A stretch of 64,000 nt of DNA from CAVTUU01 sp045804965 (GTDB lineage Bacteria > Chloroflexota > Chloroflexia > Thermomicrobiales > UBA6265). The DNA lies in NCBI GenBank assembly GCA_045804965.1, contig JBJMMD010000021.1, forward strand, positions 1 through 64,000. Reading direction: 5' to 3'. The notes under the pieces were generated by a model, which worked only from the letters and a program-made list of their open reading frames with translations, made no database searches and had not been told where the DNA came from. The position numbers were made by a program, and so were the translations under genes. Shown piece after piece: positions 46,142 through 55,095 of this stretch. Every line of letters begins with the position of its first letter. The first letter of the stretch is position 1.

Positions 46142-49009
46142 ATGCGTGTCGGGCACATGATGTGTTCATCGAATCAAACGACGCGAAACGCCGGTATGGG
46201 GTTAGACCTGTCAGCTCCACCCTTGCTCGATACTGCCGAACAGCAACCAATGACGCTCGTGCCCGTCGCCTCGCCGGGACGTCGTCTCCATGCTGAGCTG
46301 CCGCTGCCCCTGACCTCGTTCGTTGGTCGCGAGCGCGAGCTCGCTTCAATCTGCGCCGCATTGCGCCGGGACGGCGTCCGTCTGCTGACCCTGACTGGGC
46401 CGTGCGGTGTCGGCAAGACGCGACTCGCGTTGCAGGTCGCCGAGGAACTGGCGGGCGATTTCCCGGACGGCATCTGGTTCGTGCCGTTGGCCCCGGTCCG
46501 CGACCCCAACCTCGTTACCGCCACGGTCGCGGGAACGATTGGGGTGCGAGAGGTGGCTGGCCGCTCAATCCTCGCAGGCTTACAAGCGTTCCTTCGAGAC
46601 AAGCACGCCTTGCTCATCCTCGACAACTTCGAGCACGTGCTCGAGGCTGCCCCCTTTTTGTCCGATCTCCTGGCCGCCGGCCCGCGCTTGACGGTTTTTG
46701 CGACCAGTCGTGTCGTCCTGCACGTCTCGGGTGAGCATAACTTCGCTCTGCCGCCGCTCATGCTCCCAGATCTCGACCTGCTCCCACCCGTCGAGAGCCT
46801 GAACGAGGCACCCGCGGTACGCCTCTTCGTTGAGCGGGCGCGAGCGGCGCGGGACGACTTCGCGCTCACCGTGGATAACGCGGCGATGATTGCCCAAATC
46901 TGCCACCGACTGGATGGGCTCCCACTCGCTATCGAGCTGGCCGCATCGCGAAGCAGCTTCCTGTCCCCGTCGGAATTGCTGGCCCGGCTGGAGCCGCGGT
47001 TGCCCCTGTTGGCAGGCGGTCCCCGTGACGTACCGGCTCGCCTGCGCACAATGCGCGATGCCATCGCCTGGAGCTACGACCTGCTGACACCGGAGGACCG
47101 CGTCTTGTTCCGCCACGTGGCGGTTTTCGTGGGCGGATTCACGCTCGAAGCGGCGGAACAGGTGAGTTTGGAGAGGACCGAATCGAGCGAGCCGCTTGAC
47201 TCAGCCTCCGATTCGCGGTTCTCGGTCCTCGACGGCATCTCCTCGTTGGTGGACAAGAGTCTGCTGAGGCCGCTGGCGCCCTCGGCCGGCGAATCCAACG
47301 CGGCTACCACCCGGTTCGGGATGCTGGAGACGATCCGGGAGTTCGGGCTGGAGCAACTCGCAGCGAGTGGCAAGGAGGAGGTCATCCGCCAGCGCCACGC
47401 CGGCTATTTTCTGGAGCTCGCCGAGAGGAGCGAGGCGGTGCGGGTCGGCGGCACGACTGGGCAAGGTGTGGACCTCCTGGTCGGTGACGGCGCGAACTTG
47501 CGGGCAGCGCTGGACGGGCTGCAGCATCGCGGGGAGATCAAACCAGCGTTGCGGATGGCGGAGGCGCTGTGGCCGCTCTGGTTGGAGCAGGGCGAGCTCA
47601 CCGAGGGTCGAGCGCGGATCGAATCGTTGTTGCTGATCCCGGGGGCGACGAACCACCGCGCGGAATGGGCCAGGGCAGCGTCGGTCGCTGGAGCGTTGGC
47701 GCAGGCCCAAGGCGACCACGAGCGGGCGGTCGTCCTCTGCGAGCGAACTCTCGCCATCGCCTCCGATCTCGGAGATTGCCAGACCGCCGGCGCGGCGTTG
47801 GTCACCCTCGGATTGGTGGCCCTAGTGCTCGCCAATTACGCGCAAGCGGAAGTCCACTTGCAGGAAAGCCTCTCCCTGTTCGCATCGATGGGGGACGTCC
47901 GGGCTGGCGCTTGGGCGCTGCGCCACCTGGGGACCGTCGCATACCGACGGCACGATCTGGCCCGGGCTGCCGCGCTTGCCCAGGAGGGTCTAGCCATTGT
48001 CCGCGGCTCCGGCGATCCGGTGGACGTGGCTCGCCTGTTGCACAACCGCGGGATGGCGGAGGCAGCACTCGGCGAGCTGAAACAGGCTGTGAGCTCATGG
48101 GACGAAAGTCTGGCGTTGTACCAGGAAGCGGGCGACCGGTGGGGCGTGGCCGACACGTTGTGCAGTCTCGGCATCGCCGCCCGCATCGGCGGCGATGAAA
48201 CCGGTGCGGCGGCGCTGCTGGCTGAGAGTTGGGCGCTGTTCCGGCAGGTCGGCGATCCCGAAGGCACTGCACGCGTTCTTGGGCAGCTGGGCTGGTTGGC
48301 GCGGGCACGCGGCGACCCCGCCGGGGCCGCGCAGGCCTTCGACCAGGCCATACTGCTCGCTCGGGACCACAGGGCAAAGCCGTTTGTCGCCGCAATGCTC
48401 GTCGGACAGGGAACCCTGGCTTTTGACCGCGGCGATCTTCGGGGCGCGGCCGCGCGGTGGCAGGAAGGATTGCTGCTCTCCCGCGAGATTGAGGATCAGA
48501 TCGGCATCGCGATCGGGATGGAATGGATCGCTCATCTGGCGGCAGCCACGGGTGACAGCGATCGAAGCGCGCGCCTGCTCGGCGCGGCCGGCGCGATGCG
48601 GGCCACAGTTGGTATCCTCGCGTCCCCCATCGACCAAGCCGAGCATCACCGCTTGGAAACAGCCCTCCACCAACTCCTCGGTTCCGAACGGGCCAAGCGC
48701 GCCTTCGTTGAAGGACGTAAGCTATCGCTCACGGACGCCATTGCCGAGGCAACCGAAATCGGGGTCGAAGCAATAGGCACGACCAGACGGCCGCACCCGG
48801 TGGTCGAACCCCCGAGATCGTCACTCACCCGCCGCGAGCTGGAAGTGCTACGGCTGCTGGTCGAAGGCAAGTCCGATCCCCAAATCGCCGCCGCCCTCTT
48901 CATCAGCCGCCGCACCGCGGCCACCCACGTCGCCAACATTTTCCGCAAGCTCGACGTGACTTCACGGGCCGCGGCGGCCGCCTATGCCGTGCGCAACGAG
49001 CTTGCCTGA
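46142..49009 (+). CDS. STAND/LuxR-family transcriptional regulator 2
   Basis: About 955 residues: NTPase with Walker A GPCGVGKT and LLILDNFEHV, a C-terminal sensor/TPR-rich region (about 420-830), and LuxR HTH (LTRRELEVLRLLVEGKSDPQ). A paralogue of 16002-18419. The start is uncertain: ATG 46142 is used, but TTG 46133 or ATG 46196 are possible. It is followed by a 190-base gap with no gene. Confidence 0.88.
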   Translation: MRVGHMMCSSNQTTRNAGMGLDLSAPPLLDTAEQQPMTLVPVASPGRRLHAELPLPLTSFVGRERELASICAALRRDGVRLLTLTGPCGVGKTRLALQVAEELAGDFPDGIWFVPLAPVRDPNLVTATVAGTIGVREVAGRSILAGLQAFLRDKHALLILDNFEHVLEAAPFLSDLLAAGPRLTVFATSRVVLHVSGEHNFALPPLMLPDLDLLPPVESLNEAPAVRLFVERARAARDDFALTVDNAAMIAQICHRLDGLPLAIELAASRSSFLSPSELLARLEPRLPLLAGGPRDVPARLRTMRDAIAWSYDLLTPEDRVLFRHVAVFVGGFTLEAAEQVSLERTESSEPLDSASDSRFSVLDGISSLVDKSLLRPLAPSAGESNAATTRFGMLETIREFGLEQLAASGKEEVIRQRHAGYFLELAERSEAVRVGGTTGQGVDLLVGDGANLRAALDGLQHRGEIKPALRMAEALWPLWLEQGELTEGRARIESLLLIPGATNHRAEWARAASVAGALAQAQGDHERAVVLCERTLAIASDLGDCQTAGAALVTLGLVALVLANYAQAEVHLQESLSLFASMGDVRAGAWALRHLGTVAYRRHDLARAAALAQEGLAIVRGSGDPVDVARLLHNRGMAEAALGELKQAVSSWDESLALYQEAGDRWGVADTLCSLGIAARIGGDETGAAALLAESWALFRQVGDPEGTARVLGQLGWLARARGDPAGAAQAFDQAILLARDHRAKPFVAAMLVGQGTLAFDRGDLRGAAARWQEGLLLSREIEDQIGIAIGMEWIAHLAAATGDSDRSARLLGAAGAMRATVGILASPIDQAEHHRLETALHQLLGSERAKRAFVEGRKLSLTDAIAEATEIGVEAIGTTRRPHPVVEPPRSSLTRRELEVLRLLVEGKSDPQIAAALFISRRTAATHVANIFRKLDVTSRAAAAAYAVRNELA

Positions 49010-49200
49010 CGTTCGTTTGCCGCGTCCTTGCACGGTTTACTTACTTCTCTGGCGCTCCTCGCCAATAAAAATCAAGTATCTAGACGATACCCGCCACGTC
49101 TCACCTGGGTAGGCTGAGCGTGGAGGCGGCAATGCGCCGCAACGGGGTCAGGCCGCACTCGGTTTTCCCCACGAACATTGGCCCAATTGGAGTAAAAAAT

Positions 49201-50478
49201 ATGGCGAACGGTTGGCTCAGCCAGCACCGGAACGAGCCAATGCCTCGAAATTACACGCAGCGGCAGGTCTCTAAGCATGGACGGAAGGCCATCCTCGTCG
49301 TGATCCTGTGTCTCACGGTTGCCACCGGAGTCACCCTGCTGAACATCGGCATGGTTTTGAGCAAACCTGATGTCGTAGTGCCACTCTCGCGCCCATCGGA
49401 AACCAACATGAAGTTAGTCCGCGAGTTCTACGTCGCAGTGAACGACGTCATCTATACCGGAGATGCCGTCCCGCTCAATGCGATCGTCGCGCCCGATTTG
49501 ACATGGTGCCAGCCATGTTCCGGGCAATCGCCGACCCGTGATGGCCTCAGCCGCTATCTCCAACAGCTGCATCGAATTGCGCCGGACGCCCATCTTGAAG
49601 TCGGGTCAGTGGTCGCCGGCCTCCAGGGAACGGTCGTGGCGAACGTTCGCGTTTCCGGTTACCCGCTCATGGATGAGTCAATGCCTTGGGGACCAGTCGA
49701 TACGCTGCGCATCGCAGGCGGTCTCATCGCTGAACGGAGCAACGGCCCGAATGGCGTCGCGCTCACTGAACCTATGGTCAGGACGCAGTTCGATGCGCTT
49801 CCCCCTGCCGTGACCGGTGTTGTCATGGCGAGACTTACTTTCGCCCTGAAGTCCGGCGTGGAAGGCCTTGTCAGTTCGGGTCCGACAATCCTAGTCGTCG
49901 AGTCAGGAGAAATCTCGGTTCATATCGCGGCCAAGGGACGCATCGTGCGGGCGGGCGGCGTTGAGACCTCGGCCGGAAACGATGCCACAACTTTGCACCA
50001 AGGCGATGCGGCGATCGTTCCGCCCGGCATTCGGCATGAGCTTCTACAGGTCGGTACGGAACCGGCCGTCGCCGTGGGTGTAACACTCTTTTTCATCGAA
50101 AACGGAACCGAAAGCTCGATACGGCGAGGGCCAGAGCTGGCGCCATTTTCACCTGTGAGTTCGATGGCAACATCATCGTTGCTCGCGCCTACTGTACAGG
50201 TCTTACGCGGCGGCGACATGGGTGCTTGGCCATCGGGGCCGGTCGACGTGGCGATGGGCCGGATATTCCTCGAGCCGGGCGCACGCCTTGTCCCGCCTCT
50301 AAACGAGTCGATTCTCCTCGCCACAGAGGCTGGGGCCATTTCCATATCCTCCGGTGATTCTCCGTTGTTCTCGGCAACCGGGATCGGACAGCCATCGGAA
50401 TCGATTCGCGAGCTCCGCAACGACAGCGACGGTCTAGTCATTGTCCTCATCCTGACCGTCTCGCGGACCGCGGATTGA
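49201..50478 (+). CDS. Membrane-anchored NTF2-like plus cupin protein
   Basis: 425 residues: a TM segment at about 30-52, then an NTF2/SnoaL-like domain (MKLVREFYVAVNDVIYTGDA, LTWCQPCSGQSP...), then a cupin-like segment (ILVVESGEISVHI... DAAIVPPGIRHEL) and a second, degenerate cupin half. I do not know the combination from a named family. ATG 49201 has GGAG 8 bases upstream. It converges on and overlaps the phosphotransferase gene by 32 bases. Confidence 0.75.
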   Translation: MANGWLSQHRNEPMPRNYTQRQVSKHGRKAILVVILCLTVATGVTLLNIGMVLSKPDVVVPLSRPSETNMKLVREFYVAVNDVIYTGDAVPLNAIVAPDLTWCQPCSGQSPTRDGLSRYLQQLHRIAPDAHLEVGSVVAGLQGTVVANVRVSGYPLMDESMPWGPVDTLRIAGGLIAERSNGPNGVALTEPMVRTQFDALPPAVTGVVMARLTFALKSGVEGLVSSGPTILVVESGEISVHIAAKGRIVRAGGVETSAGNDATTLHQGDAAIVPPGIRHELLQVGTEPAVAVGVTLFFIENGTESSIRRGPELAPFSPVSSMATSSLLAPTVQVLRGGDMGAWPSGPVDVAMGRIFLEPGARLVPPLNESILLATEAGAISISSGDSPLFSATGIGQPSESIRELRNDSDGLVIVLILTVSRTAD

Positions 50479-51373
50479 GTTCACCTTTCGTTGCAAGTGC
50501 TCGATCGACGAAAAGCGCATGTCGCTCGCGCATACGTTGGTCGGTTTCAGCGTCGAATCCCCAAGTGGATAATTTTCCGCATGGCCGCAACGCGGCACGC
50601 AGGTCCCAATAGGGCAGCTTGGTGAGGTCGACTGCCGTCAGCGATTGATAGTGGCGCGTGAACTCGGTCATCGCCTCGGTGCCGAACGCCCACAGCACCT
50701 CCAGCCTGGCATTGCCGAGATCGGCGAGGGGATCCCCAACTCGGGCGTCTTCCCAGTCGATGACCGCGGCTATTTTGCCGCCCTTCCAGAGGACGTTTCC
50801 CGGCCAGTAGTCGCCATGAAGCAACGCTGACGCATTGTCTTGAGTAAAGGGCCAAGCTGCGAGCGCTTCCCGAATGTCCGCTTCGTGCATGGAGGCGTCA
50901 AGCGTTGCCGGAGATTTGCCAACCCCCATGTCTTGCCTGAGAAGAAACGCGAGCTCCGGCGACTCCTTGACCGTGTGAATCTGCGCGAGCGCGCCCACCA
51001 TCTGCGCGAGATACGCGGACAAGTCCCCTGGCGCGAACACGGTTTCGCCTTCAATAAACTCGATAACCACAAGTGGCGTCGGAAACAGGTCGCACGATTC
51101 GTCGAAGTAGTACGGCTTCGGCGTCGCCAAGCCGTGCGCCTGCGCAATGTGGAGCAGCCGGTATTCATCCCGCGCAACGTGCGGATTGTGGTTACGATCG
51201 ATCTCCCCATGCCGGCGGACGACGAGTTTCGCCCGCGAGCCGTCGCGCCGCTCGATCTCGAGCGCGGTGATCTCGGCCGAAACGCCGCCCGTGAGCGGCC
51301 AGGCGCGGAGCAACCTGCTGCCGGGAATGATCCGTTGCGCCAATTCTTGAAAGGCATCCGGCTGAGCTGTCAT
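50447..51373 (-). CDS. APH-like phosphotransferase
   Basis: 308 residues of the aminoglycoside-phosphotransferase/choline-kinase fold. Visible motifs: LLHGDYWPGNVLW (catalytic loop) and VIDWEDARVGDPLADL (metal-binding loop). It probably phosphorylates a small alcohol or sugar; an antibiotic-resistance role cannot be claimed. ATG 51373 is used; a TTG at 51394 is possible. Its 3' end overlaps the convergent cupin gene. Confidence 0.85.
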   Translation of the reverse strand: MTAQPDAFQELAQRIIPGSRLLRAWPLTGGVSAEITALEIERRDGSRAKLVVRRHGEIDRNHNPHVARDEYRLLHIAQAHGLATPKPYYFDESCDLFPTPLVVIEFIEGETVFAPGDLSAYLAQMVGALAQIHTVKESPELAFLLRQDMGVGKSPATLDASMHEADIREALAAWPFTQDNASALLHGDYWPGNVLWKGGKIAAVIDWEDARVGDPLADLGNARLEVLWAFGTEAMTEFTRHYQSLTAVDLTKLPYWDLRAALRPCGKLSTWGFDAETDQRMRERHALFVDRALATKGELNPRSARRSG

Positions 51374-51469
51374 GCGCGCGAAGTCTATCCTCAATTCCCC
51401 GCGTACACTTAGCTCCGCACAGCGCCGGCGTCATTCCGTTGCCCGCCGGCAGGATAGAGGTAACAGTTC

Positions 51470-52507
51470 ATGGAAGCGTTTGTCATCGATCCCGCGCATC
51501 TTGAGCTCAAAGATCAATTGCTCGACGCGATCATCTGTGAAGAGGTGAAGGCGAACGGTCGCCGCCTCTTTCGCAAGGGCCACCGGGTTGCGGCCGGCGA
51601 TCTCGACACCCTCGCCACGCTCGAGCGCCCGATTCACGCCCTCCGTCTTGGTCCGCGAGATGTGCACGAGGACGACGCCGGCATCCGGCTGGGGGAGGCG
51701 ATCGCGGGCGAAGGCGTCAAGCGCGGAAAACCGGTCCAGAGCCGGGTCAATCTGCGGGCTGAGCGCAAAGGGCTGCTGCGGGTTGATGCCGAAGCGCTCC
51801 TTGCGCTGAACCGGCAGCCGGGGATCGCCATCTTCGCCCTCCCCGATCGCCTGCCGGTGCTGCCGGGCAAGATCCTCGCGGGGGCGAAGATCACCCCCGT
51901 CGCCATCGACGAGGCGATCCTCGCCGAAGCGGAACAGATCGCCGGCACCGCGCCTATCGTCCAGGTCAAGCCATTCCAGCCGATGAAAGTCGGTGTGATC
52001 ACGACCGAAGGATTGCAGGGCGATGCCTGCGACCGCTTCCAAACCTCGGTGATTCAAAAGATCGACTGGTTCGGCGGCGAGGTGCTTGGCTTTGTCGATC
52101 TTCCGAACGATCCGGATCTCGTTGCCGGCGTGATCGAGCGCTTCCTCGCCGATGGCGCCGAGCTGATCATGACCGGGGGCGGCAACACCATCGATCCGCT
52201 CGACGCCACGCTCCTCGCCCTGCCCAAGATCGGCGGCGAGATCGTCAAGTTCGGAGCGCCCGCCCATCCCGGCAGCATGTTCTGGCTCGCCTACCGCGGC
52301 GAGACGCCAATCTTCAATCTCGCCTCGTGCTCGATGTATTCGAAAGCGACCGTGGCCGATTTGCTCCTCCCCTGGATCATGGCCGGGGAAAAGCTGACCC
52401 TCGACGACATGGCCGGCATCGGCTACGGCGGTCTCCTCGACCGCGACATGAGCTACCGCTTCCCGCCCTATGAGGCTGATGCGCGCGAAGAGCCTGACGA
52501 AGCATGA
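51470..52507 (+). CDS. Molybdopterin-binding (MoCF/MoeA-like) domain protein
   Basis: 345 residues. The N-terminal half contains no clear motif (SAF-like LGEAIAGEGV). The C-terminal MoCF domain (about 172-310) shows VGVITTEG, LIMTGGGNTIDPLD and GAPAHPGSMFWLAY, as in MoeA/CinA relatives. A role in molybdenum-cofactor handling is likely but not shown. ATG has AGAGG 9 bases upstream. No other moa/moe genes are near. Confidence 0.8.
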   Translation: MEAFVIDPAHLELKDQLLDAIICEEVKANGRRLFRKGHRVAAGDLDTLATLERPIHALRLGPRDVHEDDAGIRLGEAIAGEGVKRGKPVQSRVNLRAERKGLLRVDAEALLALNRQPGIAIFALPDRLPVLPGKILAGAKITPVAIDEAILAEAEQIAGTAPIVQVKPFQPMKVGVITTEGLQGDACDRFQTSVIQKIDWFGGEVLGFVDLPNDPDLVAGVIERFLADGAELIMTGGGNTIDPLDATLLALPKIGGEIVKFGAPAHPGSMFWLAYRGETPIFNLASCSMYSKATVADLLLPWIMAGEKLTLDDMAGIGYGGLLDRDMSYRFPPYEADAREEPDEA

Positions 52508-52812
52508 CGCGCGACCCCGGCGCAACGCCGGGTTCAAACCCGGCGCTAACACGACGAAGCCCCAGAAGGGGGCTGAACACGCCTACTTGAGCCGCGGTCA
52601 CTGGAGAGGCGTGCGCCGCACGCCCCGTGTGGTGAAAACGGCGGTTGCAGAAGACGAACCAGGGTACCTGAACCCCTGGGCGCACAGCCGTGCGCCCCGA
52701 CGCACGAGGTGGCGCGCGCCGTTCTCGTCAGCCGGTCTTGAGCTGGCTTCCTAGGTTCAGCGGGGAAGGGCTATGTTCATAACTGGGCACGCGGCGTAGC
52801 CGCGCGAGGGGG
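52508..52812. repeat. Noncoding repeat family, copy 3
   Basis: Contains CCGGCGCAACGCCGG, GGGTTCAAACCC, GAAGCCCCAGAAGGGGGCTGA, CTGGCTTCCTAGGTTCAG and GGGCACGCGGCGTAGCCGCG, in the same order as the 5.7 kb copy, with inserted sequence. No open frame. Confidence 0.6.
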
Positions 52813-53365
52813 CGCGGGTAAAGATTGGGCCATACTGGCCCGGGCACGCGGCGCCGAGCATTGCGCAATCTACTGATCCTTACTTAATGCCCTCAGCGAT
52901 CAACGGGACGGCGATTCGGTGATTTTGCGGATTTACGCAGAGGCCCGAGGAGAGAGAATAGGACCAGGTCGTCGGGGTTGGCACGAAGCGCTAAGACCAA
53001 TGACCTCGACTCGCCAGGGTAGGGGTGGGTCGTGAACCTAGGGGGGATACTTCACCCATCGCGAGTATTCCCCCGACGGTTCTTCCACCCGGCCCGGTCA
53101 CAAACATCTGACATCTTCGCGCGGAGCAAGTGTTTCGCGCGGGGACAAATCCCCGGACGGGACCCATCCGCCCCGTCCAACATCCCTCCCCCCTCCTCGA
53201 CGCCCCGGCCCAGCCAGCCGGGGCGTCACCTATGTGTCGACATTTCAACCGCTTGACGCCGGCCGCACGAGCGGCCTGACGAAAAATCGGCCCTCCTGGC
53301 TATCGCGCCCGTCGCCGCGCACATCTATGCTCAAAGAATGTGAAGAGGTGAACGGAGTAAACGAG
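52813..53365. other. Noncoding gap before the unknown membrane protein
   Basis: A GC-rich stretch of about 550 bases with CCGGG/CCCC-rich runs. I see no gene or recognisable site apart from the ribosome site at 53356. Confidence 0.45.
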
Positions 53366-54004
53366 ATGCGTTACGTGGCGATTTCGCAGGCTGCTATCGG
53401 CGCACCGGTGCAAATCCTCGGCGTCGGCCAAAGCATGGAAGAGGCCTACGCTGGAGCGAGGGCGTGGTTTGACACCGCATTCAATGGCGTCGACAGCGGC
53501 GATCCGAAATGGCGCAATCTGGTCGTCATGCAGAACAACCTTGATGCTGTAACAGAAGACGTGCTCTACGAGAAATCTGGGCTCGGACTCGACGATTGGC
53601 TTGCACGACTGGCGGCAATCGGTCAGAGTCCGGGCACTCCGCAACCGCCGAAGCCTTGGCGCGGTATGGAACCACATCGCGATTTGAAGGATGGTTGGGA
53701 TCGAACGACTTGGATCCTGGCCGCACTCTACTTCATAGGTCTACCAATTTTCAGAATTTTTCTCGGTTGGCGAGGGCTAGGTGGTGAGTTGGGATTTGAC
53801 GCTTCATACTTTCTCCCGTACCTCATCGTGCTGACGCTTATTAACGTCGTCTGCGCTGTCATTTGGTTCAAGATTTTCCAGCTCTTTTTTGGAAACGATA
53901 AGACGCTTCAGGATTTTCTCTTCTTCTTGCTCCTGGTCGGGTTCGGTAGGATTGTTGCTTTCAACTTGGTGTTCCATTTCAAAATGATGGGGATCCCCAT
54001 CTGA
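53366..54004 (+). CDS. Unknown protein with soluble N-terminal domain and TM segments
   Basis: 212 residues. Residues 1-85 form an alpha/beta soluble domain (MRYVAISQAAIGAPVQILGV..., SMEEAYAGARAWFDTAF) and 115-205 hold three TM segments. The base composition is lower in GC than neighbours. I recognise no family. ATG 53366 has GGAG 8 bases upstream; a longer open frame from 53234 is unlikely. Confidence 0.65.
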   Translation: MRYVAISQAAIGAPVQILGVGQSMEEAYAGARAWFDTAFNGVDSGDPKWRNLVVMQNNLDAVTEDVLYEKSGLGLDDWLARLAAIGQSPGTPQPPKPWRGMEPHRDLKDGWDRTTWILAALYFIGLPIFRIFLGWRGLGGELGFDASYFLPYLIVLTLINVVCAVIWFKIFQLFFGNDKTLQDFLFFLLLVGFGRIVAFNLVFHFKMMGIPI

Positions 54005-54014
54005 TCGAACTGCC

Positions 54015-55061
54015 TTACGCCACCAGCTCGATCATCTTCAGCAAACCCTGCATGTAGCCGATGGCGTGGGCGCGGCCGCGGTGGTTCCATTCGGTGTCGT
54101 CGACGACGTGGGGCACGTGGTCGTCGAGGAGGAAACCGCCGAAGCCGTTCTCCTTCAGGAGCAGCATGATTTCAGCGGGATCGTAGTTGCCCTCGCCGAT
54201 GAAGCATTCTTGGAACGCAGGCACGGTTCCTTGCACATCGCGGAAATGGACGTAGAAGATGCGGCCGAGCGGACCGAAGTGCTCGATCATCGCCCTCACA
54301 TTCGCCGCCCCGCCCGGCATCTCCGAGCAGCAGCCGAGGCAGAGATCGAGTCCCCAAGCCTCGCTGGGCGTGATTTCGTACGCGCGCTTGAAGCCCTCGA
54401 CAGTGCGAAACAAGCGCGCGACGCCGCCGAGCATCGGCACCGGCGGATCGTCCGGGTGGAGCGCCAGTTTGACTCCGGCTTCTTCCGCCACGGGGATGAC
54501 CGCCTTCATGAAATATTCGTAATTCGCCCACATCTGATCTTCGGTGACGATCTCTTCTTCGTCGCTCAGCACCGTCATTGACTGCAACCGCTCGTCCGTT
54601 TTGGCGACAAATCCCCGGATGCCATCGGCCGAAGCCGCCTTTTCAACCTCAGTCATATCGAAGGCGGTGCAGAGCGCGCCGCCCCGTCCCGGCGCCGCGC
54701 GCGTCGTGCGCCAGACCGAATTCGGCATGAAGTGATAGCCGAGGATCGGGATGCCCGCCCGGCCCATATTGCGGATCGTCGCCTGATAGTGCCCAATCTG
54801 CTCTTCTCGCCCCGGCAATCCGAGCATCGCCTTGTCGTAAAAGTGGATGGGAACATTCTCGACGGCTTCGAGGGTGAGACCGTAGTCGTGACACATAAGG
54901 ACGAGCTTGCGCAGATCGGCCTCTTCCCACCGCTGCTCGCCCGGCAACTTCGGCGTGTTCAGCTGCACGCCCGGAACGCCGAGTTGAGCGGCAAATTGCA
55001 ACTTCTCATCGGTCAGTTCGTGGAATTGCCCTAAAGCGATCCGAATACCGGGCAGCGTCAC
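54015..55061 (-). CDS. uxuA: Mannonate dehydratase
   Basis: 348 residues of the UxuA TIM-barrel family that dehydrates D-mannonate to 2-keto-3-deoxygluconate. Family blocks: HFMPNSVWRT, LALHPDDPPVPMLGG, GLDLCLGCCSEMPGG and FYVHFRDVQG, with Zn/Mn-binding His and Cys residues. The GTG 55061 follows GAGGGG. It may link to sugar-acid use. No other hexuronate genes are adjacent. Confidence 0.9.
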   Translation of the reverse strand: MTLPGIRIALGQFHELTDEKLQFAAQLGVPGVQLNTPKLPGEQRWEEADLRKLVLMCHDYGLTLEAVENVPIHFYDKAMLGLPGREEQIGHYQATIRNMGRAGIPILGYHFMPNSVWRTTRAAPGRGGALCTAFDMTEVEKAASADGIRGFVAKTDERLQSMTVLSDEEEIVTEDQMWANYEYFMKAVIPVAEEAGVKLALHPDDPPVPMLGGVARLFRTVEGFKRAYEITPSEAWGLDLCLGCCSEMPGGAANVRAMIEHFGPLGRIFYVHFRDVQGTVPAFQECFIGEGNYDPAEIMLLLKENGFGGFLLDDHVPHVVDDTEWNHRGRAHAIGYMQGLLKMIELVA

Positions 55062-55095
55062 AGGTTTCCCCTCGTCGTGAGTCGATCAGACCGCG

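Noticed and set aside
50447..51373. Aminoglycoside resistance gene
   Set aside because: The kinase fold is shared by many non-resistance enzymes and nothing nearby supports resistance.
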